Source of the DNA: CAZHHH01 sp052400685
Lineage (GTDB): Bacteria > Bacteroidota > Bacteroidia > Bacteroidales > Marinilabiliaceae
DNA: 64,000 nucleotides
Assembly: GCA_052400685.1 (NCBI GenBank)
Contig: JBQTGJ010000001.1
Direction: 5' to 3' (one strand)
The notes beneath the pieces were generated by a model. That model saw only the letters and a program-made list of their open reading frames with translations, did no database searches and was not told the DNA's origin. This document shows, in pieces, positions 9,330-17,149 of the stretch. The position numbers were made by a program, and so were the translations under genes. Position 1 is the stretch's first letter, and each line of letters begins with the position of its first letter.

Positions 9330-10322
9330 ATGTTTAAGTCTGTATTGAAGAAATTATTTGAATATCAAACGCTCAATCATGAGGAGGCGCGCGAAATATT
9401 AATCAATATCACTAAAGAAGCTTACAATAAATCGGAAGTAGTGGCTTTTTTATCGGTGTTTATGATGCGACCGGTTACGGTGCAGGAATTGTCAGGATTT
9501 AGAGATGCCCTGTTGGAACTGCGTAATCCTGTTGATTTAAGTGGTTTTGATGCCATTGATATGTGTGGCACAGGTGGTGATGGGAAGAATACGTTTAATA
9601 TTTCTACCCTGAGCTCGTTTGTGGTGGCGGGTGCTGGTTATAAGGTGGCCAAGCATGGTAATTATGGCGTTAGTTCCGGGTGCGGCTCTTCCAATGTGAT
9701 GGAGTCAATGGGGTTTAAATTTACAACCGATAATGATTTGTTGCGCCGTCAGTTAGATCAATGTGGTATTTGTTTTTTACATGCCCCCTTGTTTAATCCG
9801 GCTATGAAAGTCATTGCGCCCATTCGTCGCGAATTGGGCGTCAAGACGTTTTTTAATATGTTAGGGCCGCTGATTAACCCGGCAAATCCGGCCAATCAGT
9901 TGGTTGGTGTTTATGATTTGGAATTGGCAAGATTGTACAATTATATTCTTCAGGAAAGCGGTAAAAAATTTACCATTCTTCATAGCATTGATGGTTACGA
10001 TGAGGTGTCGCTGACAGGGGCTTTTAAAATGATCAGACACAATGGCGAAGGGCTAATGACGCCTCCTGACCTTGGCTTGGAACAGGTAACTCCAGAGCAG
10101 ATTGCAGGTGGTCATACTGTTGAGGAAGCTGCCAAAGTCTTTTTGGATGTGTTGGAAGGTAATGGAACGAAGGCTCAGAATAGTGTTGTATTTGCCAATG
10201 CTGCCCTGGGAATTCAGTGTATCTCCGGAAAGTCCCTATCCGAAAGTGTGGAGATGGCCAAAACATCTTTGTTATCGGGTAAAGCACTAAAGGTGTGTAA
10301 ATCCCTGTTGGAGATGCAGTAA
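9330..10322 (+). CDS. trpD: Anthranilate phosphoribosyltransferase
   Basis: 330 residues. It transfers the phosphoribosyl group from PRPP to anthranilate. The PRPP-binding glycine loop CGTGGDGKNTFNIST lies at residues 79-93, followed by the KHGNYGVSSGCGSSNVMES segment that shapes the anthranilate and pyrophosphate site, and later by FFNMLGPLINPA. Length and order match the family with no fusion. It lies 125 bases after trpG and 55 bases before trpC. Confidence 0.97.
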   Translation: MFKSVLKKLFEYQTLNHEEAREILINITKEAYNKSEVVAFLSVFMMRPVTVQELSGFRDALLELRNPVDLSGFDAIDMCGTGGDGKNTFNISTLSSFVVAGAGYKVAKHGNYGVSSGCGSSNVMESMGFKFTTDNDLLRRQLDQCGICFLHAPLFNPAMKVIAPIRRELGVKTFFNMLGPLINPANPANQLVGVYDLELARLYNYILQESGKKFTILHSIDGYDEVSLTGAFKMIRHNGEGLMTPPDLGLEQVTPEQIAGGHTVEEAAKVFLDVLEGNGTKAQNSVVFANAALGIQCISGKSLSESVEMAKTSLLSGKALKVCKSLLEMQ

Positions 10323-10377
10323 ATCAAATATCAAGTTTTTTAATAGTGACTCATCTTTTAGTATTACTTTTTGTTTT

Positions 10378-11169
10378 ATGAATATTCTCGATACCATAGT
10401 AGCCAGAAAAAAGGAAGAGGTGGCCATTGCCAGGAAGCAACTGAGTTTGGCCGAGCTGAAAGATTCTCCCTATTTTTATCTAAGGGTGCCTTCGTTTAAA
10501 GAGAACATCCTTACTTTGGGTTCAACCGGCATCATTGCTGAATTTAAGCGGAAATCGCCTTCCAGGGGTGATATTCATGCCGGCGCTCGTGTTGATTTAA
10601 TTGTGCCGGGTTATGAGAAAGCTGGCGTTGCCGGGGTTTCCATTCTTACCGATCGCGATTTCTTTGGTGGTAACATGGCTGATTTATCTCTGGGGCGGGA
10701 AGTTTGCGATCTTCCCATTATACGCAAAGAGTTTATTATTGACCCTTACCAGGTGTATGAGGCTAAATCGATTGGCGCGAGTGCCATTCTTCTGATTGGT
10801 GCAATATTGGATGAAAATCGTACGTTGGAGCTGGCACAACTGGCCAATGAGCTGGGGATGGAAGTGTTGTTCGAAATTCATGATGAAGACGAGATGAACC
10901 AGCTTAACAGATACGTGCAGTTGGTGGGGATCAATAATCGGAATCTGAAAACTTTTGAGGTTGACCTTAAAAAGTCGGCACAAATGGCCTCATTGCTCCC
11001 CTCGGGTATGGTGCCTGTTGCTGAGAGTGGAATTGGTTCGCCCGATGATTACTTGTCATTGAAAAAAGCAGGATTTAAAGGTTTTCTCATGGGCGAATAT
11101 TTTATGAAAAATGAAGACCCCGCTGCTGCGTGTCTTGATTTTTGCAATAACATCCGATCTAAAATATAA
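10378..11169 (+). CDS. trpC: Indole-3-glycerol-phosphate synthase
   Basis: 263 residues, a single TIM barrel not fused to TrpF. It closes the ring of CdRP to indole-3-glycerol phosphate. Signature IIAEFKRKSPSRGDI at residues 52-66 includes the catalytic Glu55 and Lys57. Further barrel motifs are visible: SILTDRDFFGG, IRKEFIIDPYQV, GINNRNLKTFEVD, and AESGIGSPDD with GFLMGEYFM at the phosphate site. It runs into trpF with only four bases between the stop and the trpF ATG, so the two genes are probably translationally coupled. Confidence 0.97.
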   Translation: MNILDTIVARKKEEVAIARKQLSLAELKDSPYFYLRVPSFKENILTLGSTGIIAEFKRKSPSRGDIHAGARVDLIVPGYEKAGVAGVSILTDRDFFGGNMADLSLGREVCDLPIIRKEFIIDPYQVYEAKSIGASAILLIGAILDENRTLELAQLANELGMEVLFEIHDEDEMNQLNRYVQLVGINNRNLKTFEVDLKKSAQMASLLPSGMVPVAESGIGSPDDYLSLKKAGFKGFLMGEYFMKNEDPAAACLDFCNNIRSKI

Positions 11170-11173
11170 ATAT

Positions 11174-11797
11174 ATGCTGATAAAAGTTTGTGGCATGCGG
11201 CATGCCGGCAATATCGCGCAGTTATCTTTGCTTCGTCCCGATTATATGGGTTTTATTTTCTTTGGGAAATCGCCTCGTTATGCCGGTGAGATGCTAAAAG
11301 CCGATGTGTTGTCAGCCATTCCTGCTAATATAATTAAAACGGGCGTTTTTGTAAATGCCTCTTTTGAATTGGTACTGGAAACAGTGACGCGATTTGGCCT
11401 TGATGCCGTTCAACTTCATGGTGATGAGTCTCCCGATATGTGTGGCCGTATGAAAGCGACAGGGGTGAAGGTGTTTAAGGCTTTTCATCCAAAAAGTCGC
11501 GACGATTTTGATGGGACGCAGGTTTACGAGGCGGTGTGCGACTATTTTTTGTTTGACACCCCATCGGTGACGCACGGCGGATCCGGTCGTAAGTTCGACT
11601 GGTCACTGCTTGATGAGTATACAGGTTCTGTACCGTTTTTTTTGAGTGGAGGCATTGATGTCGAAGATCTCGATGAAATAAGTGCACTTTCTCATCCTCA
11701 GTTGGCTGGCTTGGATCTCAACAGCCGTTTTGAGATAGTGCCGGCACTTAAAAATATCCCTGCTTTGAGATCTTTTTTGGCGGCTGTTAAATCTTAA
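11174..11797 (+). CDS. trpF: Phosphoribosylanthranilate isomerase
   Basis: 207 residues from ATG 11174. The in-frame open region upstream overlaps trpC and adds residues foreign to the family, so the start giving MLIKVCGMRH is preferred. It isomerises PRA to CdRP. KVCGMR (catalytic Cys6), GFIFFGKSPRY, AVQLHGDESP, FLFDTPSVTHGGSGRKFDWSLL and FLSGGID are standard TrpF motifs. The order C-F, the reverse of the reaction order, is usual in Bacteroidota. Confidence 0.95.
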   Translation: MLIKVCGMRHAGNIAQLSLLRPDYMGFIFFGKSPRYAGEMLKADVLSAIPANIIKTGVFVNASFELVLETVTRFGLDAVQLHGDESPDMCGRMKATGVKVFKAFHPKSRDDFDGTQVYEAVCDYFLFDTPSVTHGGSGRKFDWSLLDEYTGSVPFFLSGGIDVEDLDEISALSHPQLAGLDLNSRFEIVPALKNIPALRSFLAAVKS

Positions 11798-11944
11798 AAT
11801 GAAACGAATGTATTTGTCACATCCGGACGGTAGTTTTGTATACGTTAAATAGTAAAGGGTATTAAATTTTGAAATATAAATGGCTGATGTTTCATTGTTG
11901 ATTGGCTATTTGTGGAGTAGTTGAAAAATTTGTTCTGTTAATTG

Positions 11945-12006
11945 AAATAATACCTGTGCGGTAAATAAATGCACAATTCGTTTTCCAGCAATAAAATATA
12001 AACATT
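11945..12006 (+). promoter_or_regulatory. Degenerate trp-internal leader element ahead of trpB
   Basis: Only the 3' half resembles the other trp-internal leaders: CCAGCAATAAAATATAAAC here against CTGGCAACTAAAATATAAAC before trpA. It is preceded by a short hairpin (GTGC...GCAC around GGTAAATAAAT). The CGACCAT block is not visible close by. It lies in a 209-base gap between trpF and trpB whose remaining part shows nothing I recognise. Confidence 0.35.
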
Positions 12007-13197
12007 ATGCATAAAACTGTTTTTCAGCCCAACGAGAAGGGCTTTTATGGGGATTTTGGCGGTGCTTTTATTCCCGAAATGTTAATCCCTAATATTGAAG
12101 AATTAAAGGCGTGTTATCTTAGTATATTGGCATCTGAGTCTTTTCAAAAAAAGTACCAACAACTTTTAGCTGACTATGCCGGTCGGCCGTCACCGCTGTT
12201 TAAGGCTGAGCGGTTGTCTTCAAAATATGGCGCTAATATATGGCTTAAGCGAGAGGATCTGAATCATACGGGATCGCATAAGATCAATAACACCATTGGC
12301 CAGATTTTGGTAGCCCGGGAGATGGGTCGTGAGCGTATCATTGCCGAAACTGGTGCCGGACAGCACGGCGTGGCTACAGCAACGGTATGTGCCTTGATGG
12401 GTCTTAAATGTGTGGTTTATATGGGCGAGGTTGATATGGAACGTCAGGCGCCTAATGTGGCCAGAATGCGTATGTTGGGCGCCGAAGTGTTGCCCGCAAC
12501 ATCGGGGAATGGCACGCTTAAGGATGCGACCAATGAGGCGTTGCGTGACTGGATTGCCAACCCTACCGATACGTATTATCTGATTGGATCGGTGGTAGGC
12601 CCGCATCCTTATCCCGATATGGTGGCGCGTTTGCAGGCTGTTATTAGTTCTGAGATAAAAATTCAGTTGAAAGAGAAAGCCGGAACCAATCTGCCCGATT
12701 ATGTGCTGGCGTGTGTGGGCGGTGGATCAAATGCCGCCGGTAGTTTTTATCATTTTATTAACGATGAGTCGGTTCAGTTGATTGGCGCTGAAGCTGCCGG
12801 GTTAGGCGTCGACAGTGGTGAGACGGCTGCTTCTATGGCTTGTGGAGACGAAGGGGTTATTCATGGCAGTAAAACGTACCTGATGCAAAGTGACGACGGA
12901 CAGATTATTGAACCATATTCTATTTCCGCCGGATTGGATTATCCCGGGGTAGGCCCTTTACATGCCTCTCTTAAGCAGAGCGGTCGTGCCAGTTATCTGC
13001 CTGTTACCGACCGTGAAGCGTTGGACGCAGCTATGGAAGTAACCCGTTTGGAAGGGATCATTCCGGCACTCGAGTCGGCTCATGCATTGGCTCTCTTGCC
13101 TCGTCTTAAATTTAATGCTTCTGACAATGTGGTTGTAACTATTTCGGGGCGTGGCGATAAAGATATGGATACGTATATGAAACAGTTTAAACTGTGA
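12007..13197 (+). CDS. trpB: Tryptophan synthase beta chain
   Basis: 396 residues. It is the PLP enzyme joining indole and serine to form tryptophan. The PLP lysine is Lys92 in HTGSHKINNTIGQ. The phosphate-binding loop is GGGSNAAGSF, and AETGAGQHGVA is the serine and indole site. The N-terminus (YGDFGGAFIPEML) is of the TrpB1 type that pairs with an alpha subunit, consistent with trpA downstream. The gap to trpA is 210 bases, unusually long for genes encoding one complex, and contains an internal leader element. Confidence 0.97.
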   Translation: MHKTVFQPNEKGFYGDFGGAFIPEMLIPNIEELKACYLSILASESFQKKYQQLLADYAGRPSPLFKAERLSSKYGANIWLKREDLNHTGSHKINNTIGQILVAREMGRERIIAETGAGQHGVATATVCALMGLKCVVYMGEVDMERQAPNVARMRMLGAEVLPATSGNGTLKDATNEALRDWIANPTDTYYLIGSVVGPHPYPDMVARLQAVISSEIKIQLKEKAGTNLPDYVLACVGGGSNAAGSFYHFINDESVQLIGAEAAGLGVDSGETAASMACGDEGVIHGSKTYLMQSDDGQIIEPYSISAGLDYPGVGPLHASLKQSGRASYLPVTDREALDAAMEVTRLEGIIPALESAHALALLPRLKFNASDNVVVTISGRGDKDMDTYMKQFKL

Positions 13198-13314
13198 CTG
13201 AGTCGTTGCTTCTGATAGGATGGAAAAGGTTTGGCTCTAAGGCTTAATTTTGTTTCTAGCCTTGCACAAGGAGTTTGGGCTACGGTATGGGTAGAAGTTT
13301 AACAACTAAAGAAT

Positions 13315-13407
13315 TTAACTTGATGAAACGACCATGATAATAATATTTTCACACAGTGGAATGATTATTTTTATGGGAGTTGTATCTGGCAACTAAAATA
13401 TAAACTG
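13315..13407 (+). promoter_or_regulatory. Trp-internal leader element ahead of trpA
   Basis: This is the third good copy: TTAACTTGATGAAACGACCATGATAAT, a long imperfect hairpin (AATAATATTTTC with GGAATGATTATT), TTATGGGAG, then GTTG-TATCTG-GCAAC as a small second hairpin and CTAAAATATAAAC before the trpA ATG. CCAT and ATGG can close an outer helix. A four-codon frame ATG-AAA-CGA-CCA-TGA starts at 13323. Confidence 0.55.
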
Positions 13408-14178
13408 ATGAATCGTCTAAATAAATTATTGGCCGCGAAGAAAGATTTGTTATCTATTTATTTTACGGCGGGTTACCCAAAAAAAGAGAGTACTGTGCCT
13501 CTTTTGCAATCGTTGCAAAAGGCAGGTGTGGATTTTGTGGAGGTGGGTATGCCTTATAGTGACCCGCTTGCCGACGGACCCGTTATACAAAACAGCAGTA
13601 CCATTGCGCTGAAAAATGGTATGAGTCTGAAAGTGCTTTTTGAACAACTTAAGTCCATTCGGGAAACGGTTTCTATACCCATTATTTTAATGGGCTATAT
13701 CAATCCGGTGTTGCGTATGGGTATGTCAAATTTTCTCGCCAAATGTGTGGATGTGGGGGTCGATGGCGTTATATTGCCCGATTTACCTTTTGAACTTTAT
13801 AACGATCAATATCGAGAAGATTTTGAGAAGGCCGGTATTAGTAATATTTTTCTGGTAACACCGCAAACTCCTGAAAAGCGTGTCCGTATGCTGGATGAAG
13901 GCTCTACCTCTTTTTTATATATGGTTTCCTCGGCCGCTGTTACAGGCGCCCGCAGTGGCGTTAGTGATAACCAGCTGGCCTATTTTGACCGTATCCGTAG
14001 CATGAACCTTAAATCGCCTTGCGTAGTGGGGTTTGGTATTAGCAATCATGAGACATACACACAGGTGTGTCGTCATGCACATGGTGCCATTATTGGTAGT
14101 GCTTTTGTGAAGCTATTGGAGAATAGCCTCGATCTGGATGCCGATATTCAGCGGTTTATTGCCGGAGTCAGAAACTGA
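13408..14178 (+). CDS. trpA: Tryptophan synthase alpha chain
   Basis: 256 residues. It cleaves indole-3-glycerol phosphate to indole, which is channelled to TrpB. The catalytic pair is visible as Glu45 in VEVGMPYSDP and Asp56 in PLADGPVIQ. Further motifs are GVILPDLPFE, FLVTPQTPEKR, and VVGFGISNHE with GSAFVKLL at the phosphate site. Last gene of the trp operon. No convincing terminator follows; the next 545 bases hold a dispersed repeat. Confidence 0.96.
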   Translation: MNRLNKLLAAKKDLLSIYFTAGYPKKESTVPLLQSLQKAGVDFVEVGMPYSDPLADGPVIQNSSTIALKNGMSLKVLFEQLKSIRETVSIPIILMGYINPVLRMGMSNFLAKCVDVGVDGVILPDLPFELYNDQYREDFEKAGISNIFLVTPQTPEKRVRMLDEGSTSFLYMVSSAAVTGARSGVSDNQLAYFDRIRSMNLKSPCVVGFGISNHETYTQVCRHAHGAIIGSAFVKLLENSLDLDADIQRFIAGVRN

Positions 14179-14337
14179 CAGGCGTGCAGAGAGCATCAAG
14201 AATCGATTGTTTGGTTGCCTGTGACACCGCTTAATGTTTTTGTGAAAGCAAAAAATTAATACCAGCAAGAAAGTCTTACTTTTTGTTATGCTCGCTTTTT
14301 AGTTCAAATTTCTGACGTTATGAAATAGTTTTAATTA

Positions 14338-14484
14338 GTGTTTGTTTATAAGGTCAACTTCTGCGTTACGCTTGTCATATCATAAAAACAGTCATTTACG
14401 AAAAGTAAACGCCTTGATTTTTATGACTTCGCAAGCCCTGAATTTGAACTTTATCTTTTAAACACTTAGTTTATGGACAGACTC
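14338..14484 (-). repeat. Dispersed intergenic repeat, copy B (variant core)
   Basis: In reverse orientation it starts AGAGTCTGTCCATAAAC and carries the TTCAAATTCAGGGCTTGCGAAG block. It then has a core differing from the main type (ACTTTTCGTAAATGACTG), and ends with AAGCGTAACGCAGAAGTTG. The same variant core occurs in copy D at 37223. It lies in the 545-base gap between trpA and the GH43 gene. The rest of that gap shows nothing I recognise. Confidence 0.75.
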
Positions 14485-14723
14485 TAATTAATTATGCCAT
14501 AGGAAAGAATTATCCAATTTTTCGATTATTCTACCATACTATCATCAGTCTGTTATTTACGTATGAACATCAGAACGGCGAAAGTATGGTAGAAATCAGG
14601 GTGAGAGAAAAAGGACGAAAACAGGTTAGGGGGGCTGATTTTTAACCTTAATTGACTGCTATTGTTATGCTGTCCTTTTTTATAATGTTGCTGTTACTTT
14701 GTTTGAAAGAGATTTTGTGTGAG

Positions 14724-15689
14724 TTATTTGTATTTTACCGATATTGGTTCAATGGAACCATCGGGGCGGTAGTTGAGGTCGGCATAACGAATACTGCGGA
14801 GTGGTGTTACACCCGATGGCTCAACGTCGTGAAAAAAGAGATACCATTTGCCTTTAACTTCTACAATAGAGTGGTGAGTGGTCCATCCTAAAACGGGGTT
14901 TAGAATGACGCCCTGGTATGTAAAGGGACCGTAAGGGTTATTGCCGATGGCATAACACAACAGGTGGGTGTCGCCGGTTGAATAGGAAAAATAGTATTTT
15001 CCCTTGTATTTGTGCATCCATGACGCCTCGAAGAAACGACGGGTGGCATCGCCCTGTAACAGAGGTTGTCCTTTTTCGTCTACGATTATTAAATCGCGTG
15101 GTGCTTCGTCGAATTCGATCATGTCGTCGCGCATCTTTACTACTTTGGCGCAGAGTGCCGGCTCGTTATCAGCTGGTAATTCGCCACATTCCTGAGCTTT
15201 GTTGTTGCGGTATCGTTGTAGTTGTCCGCCCCAAATACCGCCAAAATACATATAATGAGTGCCATCGTCGTCTTTGAACACACAGGGGTCAATAGAGTAG
15301 CTGCCTATAATCGGCGCATCAAGTGGTTTGAAAGGTCCCTGCGGCCTATTGCTCACGGCAACGCCTATACGAAAAATGTCTGTTTTATCTTTAACTGGAA
15401 AATAGAGATAATAAGTTCCATTTTTGAAGGCTACATCGGTATCCCACATCTGGCGCCCGGCCCATTTTACCTGCTTGATGTCCAGAGCTACGCCATGGTC
15501 GGTAATTTTCCCATCAATGTCGTCCATCGAGATAACGTGGTAATCTTTCATATCAAAATGAGAGCCCAAATCGTCTTCTGGTACTTCGGTCTCTATGTCA
15601 TGTGAGGGATAGATATAAATTTTTCCATCGAAAACATGAACGGCCGGATCGGCGATATAAATGTTATTTAATAAGTGTTTACGTATCAT
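14724..15689 (-). CDS. Glycoside hydrolase family 43 protein (beta-xylosidase / alpha-L-arabinofuranosidase type)
   Basis: 321 residues, a single five-bladed beta-propeller without a signal peptide, so probably cytoplasmic. The three GH43 carboxylates are identifiable: Asp14 in IADPAVHVF (base), Asp134 in SIDPCVFKDDDGT (pKa modulator) and Glu221 in FEASWMHKYKG (acid). GWTTHHSIVEV supplies the late propeller histidine. No accessory lectin or CBM domain. It probably trims xylo- or arabino-oligosaccharides imported by the neighbouring symporter after GH10 cleavage. Exact substrate is inferred from context. It is separated from the GH10 gene by 275 bases that include a long inverted repeat, so it may have its own control. 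Confidence 0.9.
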   Translation of the reverse strand: MIRKHLLNNIYIADPAVHVFDGKIYIYPSHDIETEVPEDDLGSHFDMKDYHVISMDDIDGKITDHGVALDIKQVKWAGRQMWDTDVAFKNGTYYLYFPVKDKTDIFRIGVAVSNRPQGPFKPLDAPIIGSYSIDPCVFKDDDGTHYMYFGGIWGGQLQRYRNNKAQECGELPADNEPALCAKVVKMRDDMIEFDEAPRDLIIVDEKGQPLLQGDATRRFFEASWMHKYKGKYYFSYSTGDTHLLCYAIGNNPYGPFTYQGVILNPVLGWTTHHSIVEVKGKWYLFFHDVEPSGVTPLRSIRYADLNYRPDGSIEPISVKYK

Positions 15690-15714
15690 TGTTTTAATTT
15701 TTTTGATTCTTAAG

Positions 15715-15791
15715 AAAGAGATTGTTGTGAAGGACGGCTCAATATTAGTCAGCCTGAACCTTTAAATTGCCGTGATCGCAACAATCTCTTT
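15715..15791. repeat. Long inverted repeat upstream of the GH43 gene
   Basis: AAAGAGATTGTTG (15715-15727) is exactly inverted as CAACAATCTCTTT (15779-15791). The 51-base loop contains a second small stem (GGCT...AGCC). It lies 26 bases upstream of the GH43 start on its coding strand. It could be a 5' UTR hairpin or terminator-like attenuator, but no T-run follows directly. Confidence 0.6.
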
Positions 15792-15858
15792 GCTTCCAAC
15801 TAAACAACTTCTTATAGGGCAGGAATAAAATGTTTTTATTTATTTCGTTGTGCTGCTT

Positions 15859-15910
15859 TAAAATGGTTATTTACAACCGTAATTTTTCATTTTTTAAGCT
15901 TCGCAAGCCT
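15859..15910 (-). repeat. Dispersed intergenic repeat, partial copy L
   Basis: About 52 bases match the central part of the reverse-oriented element (AAAATGGTTATTTACAACCGTAA ... AAGCTTCGCAAGCC). The outer ends are not recognisable. Found in the gap between the GH43 and GH10 genes. Confidence 0.45.
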
Positions 15911-15964
15911 CATAGATGCGCTATTTTATTTGTCAGTGCCGTTTTAGGGGCGCATTGTATTTAA

Positions 15965-17107
15965 TTATTGTTGCACCTGAGCCATCTCGATAATTTTGCC
16001 TACAATGGGTTTGGGCTGGTAATTACGGTCGAACAGTAAGGGGTAATCTTTTCGGCCTGGGACAGGCCAATAATTACGCCACGATTGTCCATCTTCAACA
16101 CCCCACATAGTCACGCGATCCACTTTGTCCTGATGTTTTAAAAACAGGGCAAAGAAATCGGCATAGCGTTGGTTAAATTTAGCGGAGATAGAGTCAGGCA
16201 GAGAATCGGGATAGGGGTTGTATTCCGATTTTTCGTCATAATTGAGCGAGATATCGGCGGAGAGGGCTTTGCCCGGCCAGGGTAATACCGACATGTCCAG
16301 CTCGGTAATCATAATTTTATCGACAACTTGCGACAATTTTACTATGGCAGCTTCCATCTCGGCAACAGTGGGATTATTTAAGTCGATATGTCCCTGCATA
16401 CCAACGCCATCGATTCGGACGCCTTCCTCCTTCAATTTTACTACAAGGTTATAAATGCCATCTGTTTTGGCCGTTTTATATACACTATAATCGTTATAGT
16501 AGAGCTCAGCTTCGGGGTCGGCTGCATGTGCAAATTCGAAAGCCATACGGATAAATTCCGGCCCGATGATTTTGTACCAGGGGCTTTCGCGCCACTGTCC
16601 ATTGTCAAGGATCGCCTCGTTTACCACATCCCAGCCAGCTACGCGACCTTTGTAGCGGGTTACAATGGTTTGGATATGGTTTCGCATGCGTTCTATTAGT
16701 ACGTCGCGGGTTACTTCCTGTCCGTTTTTATCGGTGAACATCCATTGTGGCGCTTGCGAATGCCAGACCAGATTATGACCTATGATTTTCATATTATGTT
16801 CTTCCCCGAATTTAACAAAAGCATCTGCATCATCAAAAGTAAAGATGCCTTCTTCGGGTTGAAGAGATTCCATTTTCATGCAATTTTCTGCAACGACGGA
16901 ATTGAAGTGTTTATTGATGAGCCTAAGTGCCATTGAGTCTTTGCCTGCAACCTGACTTATGTTGAGCGCTGCGCCGATATAAAATTTGCCGTTGAGGGCA
17001 TCTTTTAAACTGTTTGGTTCATTTTTGGGTGATTGCGTACACCCTGCAAACGGCATTATCCCCATTAACAAAAGAATAAAAACTTTATTATAAACTGATT
17101 TTTTCAT
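15965..17107 (-). CDS. Endo-1,4-beta-xylanase, glycoside hydrolase family 10, lipoprotein
   Basis: 380 residues from the ATG at 17107. Eight extra in-frame codons upstream would spoil the signal sequence, so this start is preferred. The N-terminus MKKSVYNKVFILLLMGIMPF ends in a lipobox-like AGC (Cys23), so it is probably membrane-anchored. It is a GH10 TIM barrel with acid/base Glu164 in DVVNEAI and nucleophile Glu269 in ITELDMS. Substrate-site motifs are GHNLVWHSQAP (110-120), YYNDYSVYK and GVGMQGHID. It hydrolyses internal xylan linkages to xylo-oligosaccharides. Encoded 42 bases after the GPH symporter gene, presumably one transcript. Confidence 0.95.
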   Translation of the reverse strand: MKKSVYNKVFILLLMGIMPFAGCTQSPKNEPNSLKDALNGKFYIGAALNISQVAGKDSMALRLINKHFNSVVAENCMKMESLQPEEGIFTFDDADAFVKFGEEHNMKIIGHNLVWHSQAPQWMFTDKNGQEVTRDVLIERMRNHIQTIVTRYKGRVAGWDVVNEAILDNGQWRESPWYKIIGPEFIRMAFEFAHAADPEAELYYNDYSVYKTAKTDGIYNLVVKLKEEGVRIDGVGMQGHIDLNNPTVAEMEAAIVKLSQVVDKIMITELDMSVLPWPGKALSADISLNYDEKSEYNPYPDSLPDSISAKFNQRYADFFALFLKHQDKVDRVTMWGVEDGQSWRNYWPVPGRKDYPLLFDRNYQPKPIVGKIIEMAQVQQ

Positions 17108-17149
17108 AATCGCAATTTTATCAATTAACAAAATTAAAATTCCGGTTTC

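Noticed and set aside
11111..11173. Longer trpF with an N-terminal extension
   Set aside because: The extra residues are unlike TrpF and overlap trpC; ATG 11174 gives the standard MLIKVCGMR start.
14652..14891. 79-codon plus-strand frame overlapping the GH43 gene end
   Set aside because: Mostly antisense to a well-supported GH43 coding region; no features of its own.
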